A stretch of DNA of 5,979 bases from Cytophagales bacterium (GTDB taxonomy: Bacteria > Bacteroidota > Bacteroidia > Cytophagales > Cytophagaceae), in contig JANYCO010000021.1 in the NCBI GenBank assembly GCA_025360235.1, positions 1 through 5,979 on the forward strand, in the 5' to 3' direction. Position 1 is the first letter of the stretch, and each line of letters begins with the position of its first letter. Below the pieces are notes generated by a model that saw only the letters and a list, made by a program, of their open reading frames with translations, searched no databases and was not told the DNA's origin. The position numbers and the translations under genes are program-made. This document shows positions 1-5,594 of the stretch, piece after piece.

Positions 1-593
1 GTAAGATCCGTAGGAGCAGCTAAAACAGCAGGTTCTACTGCTTCAAGTTCTACAAAATCAACGTGAATTTTGCCAGTTTTATTTACGAGTTTCAATTTTC
101 CACCAGCAGCAATTTTAGAAGGTAGTTTTATTCTAACCTCATCAAACCGCATCTTAGGGTTTGTATTTACCACTCCGCTATTATTTGGATTGCCGTTGTT
201 CCACAAATATTCCCAGGAATAATGTGCAGTAAGTTTTAGGGAACCTACCAATTTATTATTAGCATACACTTCCAACTCTCCGGCACTTGAATCAGGAACA
301 CTATAGCGTACCACTAGACCATCTCCTTCTCTATCTATTTTCCATTCAACTGATGATTTTGCAGTTGACAGATCTACACAAATCTGTTCAGAAGCTTCGC
401 TCTGTAAATCTGCCTGGCTGAAAGACATAGGAGTTGCTTTGGCTTTTGACAAAACACCTTTATCTGCTTCGTATCTTGTATAGGGAGCATCATAATAACC
501 TCTTTGATTATTTTGAGCATTTACCAGGCCATTCGCTGCAACTAAAATGGCACAAACTATAAGGGTTATTTTTTTAAATCTTTTCACACACAT
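1..593 (-). CDS. Secreted CBM35-like protein, N-terminal part; probable GH87-like glucanase paralogue (cut by window edge)
   Basis: The frame reads from an ATG at 593-591 to the window edge without a stop, about 197 codons. It starts MCVKRFKK, followed by a hydrophobic segment and a likely signal peptidase I site after VNA (residues about 1-26). An AAGGA Shine-Dalgarno-like element (604-608, ten bases upstream) supports this start. Residues about 28-180 form a beta-rich carbohydrate-binding module of CBM6/CBM35 type. It is roughly two-thirds identical by eye to the same region of the next gene upstream (688-2424), sharing RYEAD, QSEASEQ, DGLV.RYSVPD, NPKMRFDEVR and LVNK.GKIH. The frame ends in a Pro/Ala-rich linker exactly where the paralogue begins its beta-helix. 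A GH87-like catalytic domain downstream is therefore inferred, not seen. It is probably the last gene visible of a three-gene minus-strand operon. The protein is likely exported; no lipobox cysteine follows the signal peptide. Confidence 0.85.
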   Translation of the reverse strand, partial: MCVKRFKKITLIVCAILVAANGLVNAQNNQRGYYDAPYTRYEADKGVLSKAKATPMSFSQADLQSEASEQICVDLSTAKSSVEWKIDREGDGLVVRYSVPDSSAGELEVYANNKLVGSLKLTAHYSWEYLWNNGNPNNSGVVNTNPKMRFDEVRIKLPSKIAAGGKLKLVNKTGKIHVDFVELEAVEPAVLAAPTDL

Positions 594-603
594 ACTGTTT
601 AAA

Positions 604-608
604 TCCTT
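604..608 (-). promoter_or_regulatory. Shine-Dalgarno-like element for the partial paralogue
   Basis: On the minus strand the sequence AAGGA lies ten bases upstream of the ATG at 593-591. Neither of the other two genes in the window has such a site, which makes this one worth noting. It supports the chosen start. Its use is inferred; the spacing is slightly long. Confidence 0.4.
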
Positions 609-630
609 AATAGATATTTTAATTTCTCAA

Positions 631-670
631 ATTACTGGTTGTTATTTAATAAAACAACAACCAGTGTAAT
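631..670 (-). terminator. Intergenic hairpin, possible terminator or attenuator between the two paralogues
   Basis: ACTGGTTGTT (634-643) and AACAACCAGT (656-665) form a perfect 10-base-pair stem with a 12-base loop. The arms extend as ATT/AAT across a two-base bulge to 631 and 670. The hairpin starts 18 bases beyond the stop codon of the 688-2424 gene and lies inside the 94-base gap before the paralogue. No long U-tract follows on the minus strand, so it is not a classical intrinsic terminator. It may partly terminate transcription, protect the upstream mRNA end or act as an attenuator. The structure is read directly from the sequence; the function is inferred. Confidence 0.5.
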
Positions 671-687
671 GACCACATTCAACATAA

Positions 688-2424
688 TTATTTAGCGGTC
701 AAACAATCTTTCGCTTCTGTAAATCCAAATGAACCAATACCATTATCGTCAACGTCTTGTATAGCACTTCCTCCACGATTTTTGTAAATCATATTACAGA
801 AGGTACCATTGCCTGCAGGGTTTTGAGAGAATAAAATACCAAAACCTCTTGGCCAGTTTTTCTGCATCTCATTGTTAAATGGATACTCTCTTCCAGTTCC
901 GTCAACTGTTACATTTTCAAAAACTAAATTATAGAATCCTTTACCACCAACTTTATTGATAAAAATTGCATTGTCTTTCGCATCAATAATATCAATGTAT
1001 GAAAATTTAACATTCAATACTTTTGTTCCTGAGATGCTGTTACAAGTAAGGTCGATTGCTCCAACTATATTATAGAACAAGTCGTTGAACGTACCACATC
1101 TTACAACTGTAATGTTTGAAAATACATGCATCCCAGTCTCATTGAATCCCATACCAGGATAGTTGTTGTTAACTCTTAATCCTGCTTCAAGGTGATCTTT
1201 TATCAGAAGGTGATGTGCCTGATTGTTTAATCCACCATAGATAGCGCATCCTGAAGATCTCCAGCCATTTTCTGAAGTACTGTAGCTAAATGTATTATTC
1301 TGACATTCCAGCATATCGGCACACCAGATGGCCATATCATCATCTCCATTGTTTCTGAAACTGCAATGTGTAATGGTAGCATTTTTTGTTCCTTTGCAAA
1401 GGTTTATTCCATCAGCATAATTATTTCTGAACCTGCAATTGGTTACAGTAAAACCATCAGCAAAAGGGATATCACCGATATTATATTGTGCTATCCAGGC
1501 CCCACATTCAAAATGTTCTACCCAAAGATTTTTTACAACAGATCCTTTCGTAAATATTCCGTTTATCCCTTTATAAGAACTTGATCTTGAATTTCTGGTT
1601 GTAACCAAAGCTAGATCTGAAAAACTAATATCTCTTGCATTCGCACGAAGACCACCTTGAAGATATGCTTCGTTTGTAAAATTGATAGTTGAATACCACA
1701 TGCCAGCACCTTTCAATTTAGTGTTTGGTACGCCAAAATAAAGTTCTCTGTTTACATTGTACAAACGCGCCGGAAGGTAAATAGACCTTCCACCACCTTT
1801 GTTGTCAATGAATACTTGCAAGTCACTTCCATCTCCTGTGTATACAAGATCATTAGCTTCTGGCTTTACTTCTTCCGGAACTGCTTCAAGTTCGATAAAA
1901 TCCAGATGGATTTTCCCGCTTTTATTTACCAATTTAATTTTGCTTCCTGCTGGAATTTTAGCAGCCAATTTTAAACGCACTTCATCAAATCTCATTTTAG
2001 GATTTTCATTTCTAACAGCCACATTGTTTTGATTGCCATTAGTAGTCAAATATTCCCATGACCAATAAGAAGTAACATCAATTGTGCCTACCAATTTATT
2101 GTCAGCATAAACTTCTATAGCTCCTTGCGTTTCATCAGGAACACTATAGCGGATAACAAGACCATCGGCTTCTTTTTTTACTTTCCATTCAATAGATGCT
2201 CCTTTAGCGGTAAAATCTACACACACTTGTTCGGAAGCTTCACTCTGTAAATCTTTTTGACTAAAAGACATCATTGCTATGACAGCATTTGATAATGCTC
2301 CCTGATCAGCCTCATATCTCAGATAAGGCGCATCGAAATAACCTCTCTCGTCTTGGGCGTAAAGATTTTTACCAAAAAACAAAACAGTAAAGATTAATAA
2401 GTTTAGAATTTTAATCGTTTTCAT
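688..2424 (-). CDS. Secreted CBM35-like plus beta-helix glycoside hydrolase, GH87-like (probable alpha-1,3-glucanase/mycodextranase)
   Basis: This is a 578-residue protein. Residues 1-24 are a signal peptide cleaved near LYA-Q. Residues about 30-180 are a CBM6/CBM35-like sugar-binding module. From about 195 to the end runs a right-handed parallel beta-helix, starting TGDGSDLQVFIDN and carrying repeated N-rich rungs. The segment with YADGINLCKGT, FRNNGDDDMAIW, ENGWRSSGCAIYGG and GLRVNNNYPG resembles the catalytic core of GH87 enzymes, which hydrolyse alpha-1,3-glucan (mutan) or mixed alpha-1,3/1,4-glucan (nigeran). D338, D361 and D362 have the spacing I recall for the three catalytic aspartates of that family. 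Twelve cysteines, mostly in the helix, suggest disulphides. There is no T9SS tail and no lipobox, so it is periplasmic or released by another route. It lies 44 bases after the lectin gene and 94 before its paralogue, probably in one operon. Alternatives are another beta-helix polysaccharidase such as a pectinase-like fold; exact substrate is unproven. Confidence 0.85.
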   Translation of the reverse strand: MKTIKILNLLIFTVLFFGKNLYAQDERGYFDAPYLRYEADQGALSNAVIAMMSFSQKDLQSEASEQVCVDFTAKGASIEWKVKKEADGLVIRYSVPDETQGAIEVYADNKLVGTIDVTSYWSWEYLTTNGNQNNVAVRNENPKMRFDEVRLKLAAKIPAGSKIKLVNKSGKIHLDFIELEAVPEEVKPEANDLVYTGDGSDLQVFIDNKGGGRSIYLPARLYNVNRELYFGVPNTKLKGAGMWYSTINFTNEAYLQGGLRANARDISFSDLALVTTRNSRSSSYKGINGIFTKGSVVKNLWVEHFECGAWIAQYNIGDIPFADGFTVTNCRFRNNYADGINLCKGTKNATITHCSFRNNGDDDMAIWCADMLECQNNTFSYSTSENGWRSSGCAIYGGLNNQAHHLLIKDHLEAGLRVNNNYPGMGFNETGMHVFSNITVVRCGTFNDLFYNIVGAIDLTCNSISGTKVLNVKFSYIDIIDAKDNAIFINKVGGKGFYNLVFENVTVDGTGREYPFNNEMQKNWPRGFGILFSQNPAGNGTFCNMIYKNRGGSAIQDVDDNGIGSFGFTEAKDCLTAK

Positions 2425-2442
2425 TTTTTTCTTTTTTTTATA
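2425..2442 (-). promoter_or_regulatory. A-rich translation-initiation leader without Shine-Dalgarno
   Basis: Immediately upstream of the ATG at 2424-2422, the minus strand is almost pure adenine (TATAAAAAAAAGAAAAAA) and has no AGGAGG-like site. A-rich unstructured leaders are common at gene starts in Bacteroidota, where ribosomes rely little on Shine-Dalgarno pairing. This supports the chosen start. The 44-base gap to the preceding stop has no hairpin, so cotranscription with the lectin gene is likely. Confidence 0.45.
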
Positions 2443-2468
2443 AAGGTTTAGGAACTATGGTAATAATA

Positions 2469-4802
2469 TTATCTACTTTTAATAACTCTTTGTCTTTCAA
2501 CTAATGATTCTGTTTGCACTGTGATTATGTATGCTCCACTTGCTAATTCAGGATAGACAAGAAGCATACCACTCTCTGCTTTTTCATTAGAATGGTAAAC
2601 CACTCTACCTAAAATATCCATGATAGAAATATCAAGATCTCCTTTGACATTAGTTTTGATCGTTAAAACATCCTCAAAAGGATTTGGTGCAATACTAATA
2701 CCAGCCGCTTGTGTCTCTGTTTCTACAACCACTAGATTACTATAGGCAGATGCACCATCAATATCTACCTGATGAATACGATAATAAACTACACCCTCAG
2801 GAGTTGAATGATCTACAAAACCGTAATTGTTAATAGAAGTCGAATTTCCTGCACCAGCTACATCTCCAACAGTTTTCCAGTTTGATAAATCCGTAGAACG
2901 CTCTATGATAAATTCTTTATTGTTTTTCTCTGAAACAGTAATCCAATTTAAAGATGTATTTCCGTTTACAACTTTACCTGTGAATGAAAGTAAACTTACT
3001 GGCAATGGGTTGCAGTTTGAAAACTGAAGTGTTCCAAATTTTGATGGGTCTTGCCATTCTCCAAAACTTCCATCATTCCATGAAAGCTGATTATCTCTTG
3101 TTCCTCCGTTATCGTCATCGTTCACACCTATATCAAAACCCATAAAAGATCCTGCGGTGTGTGGTCCGCCAAGAGACGTCCAAGGGAATTTCATTTCAAC
3201 GGTATACCCTCCAACTCTATCCGATTTTTTGGCAACTACACCAACTGTTGAAGTACCACTGTGATAGGTTTCGTTCACACCTAATGCTACATTGTTTCCT
3301 GCCGCATAAACAAATGAATACTGATAATCGTCTGCACCGTAAATACAGCAAGCTTGTTTATTATTACCCATATCAATATAAACTTCTATACCGTCTTTTT
3401 CCCAGTTTAATCCCCCAGAAGTGTTATACACATCATCCGTAACGTCCACAAAAACATATAAATTAGTAGCATCATACATTACTGTGTAAGTAGCTGCAAG
3501 ATCCGGTGCAGTAGCTCCATTATTTTTAGATAAAGAAGTAAGACCATAACTAGTCCATAATGCTTCTTTTGTTCCGTCAAGAGTAGGAACTGTAGATGTT
3601 AAGTTTAATCCTGAACCAACAGTGATATTTGTATTAGGTGAAGTCGTGGTAGTTCCACCTGACCAGTGAGCAACTGCGGTCAGTACATGGTTACCGGTGG
3701 TAGGGGTATAAACGATTGAATAATTTGCTGTAGCATCCGTCCCTATACTTACTCCATCTACTAAAAAGTCAACAAAATTTACGGTATTACCTGCAGGTGG
3801 ATTAGCTGTAGCAGTAATAGTAATAGGGCCTGCCGGACATCCTGCAAAACTAGCACCATCGGATGGTGAAGTAATATCAACACCAGCAGGACAAAGTGGT
3901 ACTCCTCCCAACTGGGAAGAAATACTCTGAAGATTACTATGACTCACTGTTGCCGGGTTAGTGGCGCCAAATTTACCTGAGGACCAAGTTTGACTCAAAC
4001 CTCCCGCACCAAAATAAGTTGCCAGATCTTTTCCTTTCAGATCAAGGTCATAAGACAACTTAGTTACTCCATCAATTGTAGCTGAAAGGATATGAGTAAT
4101 ATGATCATAACTAATACAAATCGTATGTTCCAAACCATCTTCCAGATTTCCGGCATCTGTAATAGCACCATTACCTGGTATTGGCTCCAGGAGTCCTGCA
4201 TCACTGGCATCGCCATTAATATGCAGCGCTATCTCATCGTGATTTCCAGATGTTCCTCCTCCATAATTAGCATCAAAACCCGCAGTTCCCATACTGCTGT
4301 AGGTATCAAATTCAATTGTAATCATTAAGTTATCAGCGCGTGCATTCATATATCCCAATCCACCACCACAGGAATTACCTACCAAAGAAAAGGCTCCTTT
4401 TGAAAAGGAGAAAGCCATACCGTCACCATTGGCGTCAGTACCTGCACCTATATTATCATTGCCCGGACATCCAAAAAACACCTGGTAACATTGATTAAAA
4501 TCAGTACCGCCTGCTGGATCATATGTTGAACTGGTTTCACTTATAGATGATCCTGCGCAACCAGTGTTAACATCACTAATCAATCGGTATACACCATTAC
4601 CATAATCAAAGCTTCCTGTAGTTCCGTTTGAGCTCGTAGCATCCCAACCCCCACTTTGGGCTTGAAGACCGACAGAACTAAACAAAAGCATAATTGCCAT
4701 AAGTACTATTTTTGTATATCCAGGAAAAAAGAAATCTCTTATTTCTCCGGAGGCTAATTTTTCACCGAAATTTGGGCGATTTGAGTAATAATTTGTTTCC
4801 AT
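2469..4802 (-). CDS. T9SS-exported L-type-lectin / Ig-like / CBM9-like carbohydrate-binding protein
   Basis: This is a 777-residue protein. An unusually long N-region (1-30) precedes the signal hydrophobic stretch KIVLMAIMLLFSSVGLQAQ (31-49). Residues about 51-295 resemble an L-type (legume-like) lectin: GDGMAFSF (127-133), LGYMNA, ITIEFDTY (161-168), HDEIALHING (188-197), LEDGLEHTICISYD and IDGVTKLSYDLDL. Residues about 308-396 are a bacterial Ig-like domain (ITSPSDGASF...VDFLVDGVSIGTD). Residues about 400-594 match a CBM9/DOMON-type module: TLDGTKEALW, YDATNLYVFVDVTDD, DGIEVYIDMGN, GGYTVEMKFPW and MGFDIGVNDDD. Residues 599-693 are the PLPVSLLSFTGK fibronectin-like region common before T9SS tails. 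Residues about 702-777 are the sorting domain (IAPNPFEDVLTIKT, ending VIKSR). It is likely attached to the cell surface or secreted, where it binds glycan and presents it to the downstream GH87-like enzymes. No catalytic domain is visible. It is the first gene of the operon; no Shine-Dalgarno is seen before the start. Confidence 0.9.
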   Translation of the reverse strand: METNYYSNRPNFGEKLASGEIRDFFFPGYTKIVLMAIMLLFSSVGLQAQSGGWDATSSNGTTGSFDYGNGVYRLISDVNTGCAGSSISETSSTYDPAGGTDFNQCYQVFFGCPGNDNIGAGTDANGDGMAFSFSKGAFSLVGNSCGGGLGYMNARADNLMITIEFDTYSSMGTAGFDANYGGGTSGNHDEIALHINGDASDAGLLEPIPGNGAITDAGNLEDGLEHTICISYDHITHILSATIDGVTKLSYDLDLKGKDLATYFGAGGLSQTWSSGKFGATNPATVSHSNLQSISSQLGGVPLCPAGVDITSPSDGASFAGCPAGPITITATANPPAGNTVNFVDFLVDGVSIGTDATANYSIVYTPTTGNHVLTAVAHWSGGTTTTSPNTNITVGSGLNLTSTVPTLDGTKEALWTSYGLTSLSKNNGATAPDLAATYTVMYDATNLYVFVDVTDDVYNTSGGLNWEKDGIEVYIDMGNNKQACCIYGADDYQYSFVYAAGNNVALGVNETYHSGTSTVGVVAKKSDRVGGYTVEMKFPWTSLGGPHTAGSFMGFDIGVNDDDNGGTRDNQLSWNDGSFGEWQDPSKFGTLQFSNCNPLPVSLLSFTGKVVNGNTSLNWITVSEKNNKEFIIERSTDLSNWKTVGDVAGAGNSTSINNYGFVDHSTPEGVVYYRIHQVDIDGASAYSNLVVVETETQAAGISIAPNPFEDVLTIKTNVKGDLDISIMDILGRVVYHSNEKAESGMLLVYPELASGAYIITVQTESLVERQRVIKSR

Positions 4803-4852
4803 AAATTGTTTTAATAGTAGGTGGTTTTATTAATTAAACTTGGTCTGTGTTT

Positions 4853-4880
4853 AATCCTAATAATTTATCCTTATTAGATT
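4853..4880. repeat. Inverted repeat in the leader of the lectin operon
   Basis: AATCCTAATAA (4853-4863) and TTATTAGATT (4871-4880) are complementary over ten base pairs with one bulged C, separated by seven bases. The element lies just downstream of the candidate -10 box on the minus strand, so it would cover the start point and early leader. This position suits an operator or a 5' UTR hairpin. It is A+T-rich and could be chance; the role is inferred. Confidence 0.4.
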
Positions 4881-4886
4881 TAACTA

Positions 4887-4916
4887 ATTATATTTTACAC
4901 TTTATGAATACGTCAA
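4887..4916 (-). promoter_or_regulatory. Candidate promoter of the lectin/GH87-like operon
   Basis: On the minus strand TTGACG (4916-4911) and TATAAT (4892-4887) are separated by 18 bases. This is close to the general sigma-70 consensus: five of six and six of six. The -35-like box sits inside TTTTGACG and so also contains the TTTG of the Bacteroidota -33 element, but the usual TAnnTTTG -7 element is absent. Transcription would start near 4880, giving a leader of about 78 bases before the ATG at 4802. The match is read from the sequence; promoter activity is inferred. Confidence 0.4.
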
Positions 4917-5035
4917 AAGAAGACTTTAGTAAGCATTAAATCTAATTGTCCCTAAACAATCAAGACCAATTACACCAGTATAGACATCAAGTAATTGACT
5001 TACAGATAAAAGAGCCTAAAATAAGAGTAGTAAAA

Positions 5036-5050
5036 TATTGATATTCTTTG
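5036..5050. repeat. Direct repeat 15-mer, copy 1
   Basis: TATTGATATTCTTTG occurs here and again, identically, at 5511-5525. Its end ATTCTTTG is one base off the Bacteroidota -7 promoter element TAnnTTTG in the plus direction, but no convincing -33 element precedes it. Function unknown. Confidence 0.4.
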
Positions 5051-5192
5051 AAAAAATATGAACTAAATTGAGTGATATTGAAACGTAATATATTGTTATG
5101 GAAACGCTTTTTTCTTTAAAAGTCATTTTAAAAAGAAACTACCATCTGTTTTTCCATATTCACAAACAGACAGTTAAAGTACAATTCCATTT

Positions 5193-5220
5193 TCACCATT
5201 CCAATGAAAGTATATGGTGA
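5193..5220. repeat. Small inverted repeat (TCACCAT / ATGGTGA)
   Basis: TCACCAT (5193-5199) and ATGGTGA (5214-5220) are perfectly complementary over seven bases, with a 14-base loop. It lies mid-way in the gene-free stretch, with no U-tract on either side. It may be an operator-like dyad, a weak hairpin or chance. Confidence 0.3.
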
Positions 5221-5510
5221 CTTTTCGGGAAAAAACCAGCATTTCAATAAAAATATCAGCCAAAATCTGTCTTGATTTTAAGAAACCATTTGAAATTAAA
5301 AAAATAAAACTGACCTAAGGATTATTAGAAATCTCATTCACACATTCAGAATTACTATTAAAAAAATATCCGGTTGCATAGAATAATTTTCATCTAAAAA
5401 CAGGTCCAATTGTTTTCATATTTTAAAGTGTACCCTTCATATTTTCCTTCCACTATTAATACTATAACTTTATACTGTATAAATATTTAGATCCTATTCA
5501 TATTCTTTTT

Positions 5511-5525
5511 TATTGATATTCTTTG
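5511..5525. repeat. Direct repeat 15-mer, copy 2
   Basis: This is the second identical copy of TATTGATATTCTTTG (first at 5036-5050). It lies about 70 bases before the degenerate end of the CRISPR array on the plus strand. A promoter role reading into the array is possible, but no -33 element is seen, so this is only a suggestion. Confidence 0.4.
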
Positions 5526-5561
5526 CAGACAAATAGTCTTTACTCGTGTTATGCCCTTCCT

Positions 5562-5584
5562 TTGGCACAATCAAAATTGTCCAA
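5562..5584. repeat. Hairpin next to the degenerate end of the CRISPR array
   Basis: TTGG-C-ACAAT (5562-5571) pairs with ATTGT-CCAA (5576-5584): nine base pairs with one bulged C and a CAAA loop. It ends ten bases before the outer boundary of the terminal degenerate repeat. No U-tract follows on either strand, so it is not an obvious intrinsic terminator. It could stop or process RNA running out of the array on the minus strand, or be chance in A+T-rich DNA. Confidence 0.35.
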
Positions 5585-5594
5585 CTAAATATTA

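Larger units (their letters stand above)
4803..5594. other. Long A+T-rich intergenic region between the lectin operon and the CRISPR array
   Basis: About 790 bases without a convincing protein gene on either strand; frames are short and broken. No tRNA, rRNA or riboswitch was recognised. I looked for a tracrRNA anti-repeat (a stretch complementary to GTTGTGATTTGCTTTC) and found none. The region holds the candidate promoter and inverted repeat next to the lectin gene, two small hairpins (5193-5220 and 5562-5584) and two copies of a 15-mer (5036-5050 and 5511-5525). The rest looks like unstructured A+T-rich spacer. Confidence 0.7.

Noticed and set aside
1366..2032. Two small plus-strand open frames (1366-1584 and 1799-2032).
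   Set aside because: Both lie antisense inside the GH87-like gene, whose frame has clear domain homology. They show no recognisable product or start signal.
688..2424. Pectate lyase, polygalacturonase or alginate lyase as the function of the beta-helix protein.
   Set aside because: The fold is similar, but the GDDDMAIW, ENGWR and CAIYGG segments with a CBM35-like N-terminus fit GH87 better, and I see none of the hallmark motifs of those other families.
2425..2468. A possible frameshift joining the lectin gene and the GH87-like gene into one protein.
   Set aside because: The upstream protein ends with a complete T9SS tail and the downstream one begins with its own signal peptide, so they are separate genes.
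2827..4328. Three small plus-strand open frames (2827-3027, 3161-3442, 4092-4328).
   Set aside because: They are antisense to the lectin/CBM9/T9SS gene and have no domain features.
5101..5140. TTTCTTTAAAA...TTTTAAAAAGAAA, considered as a hairpin or terminator.
   Set aside because: The arms differ by two bases and consist almost only of A and T, so a stable stem is unlikely and chance complementarity is expected.
5288..5312. ATTTGAAA followed by an A-rich run, considered as a tracrRNA anti-repeat.
   Set aside because: Only about eight bases match the complement of the repeat before the similarity breaks down in A-rich sequence. No tracrRNA-like hairpins and terminator follow.
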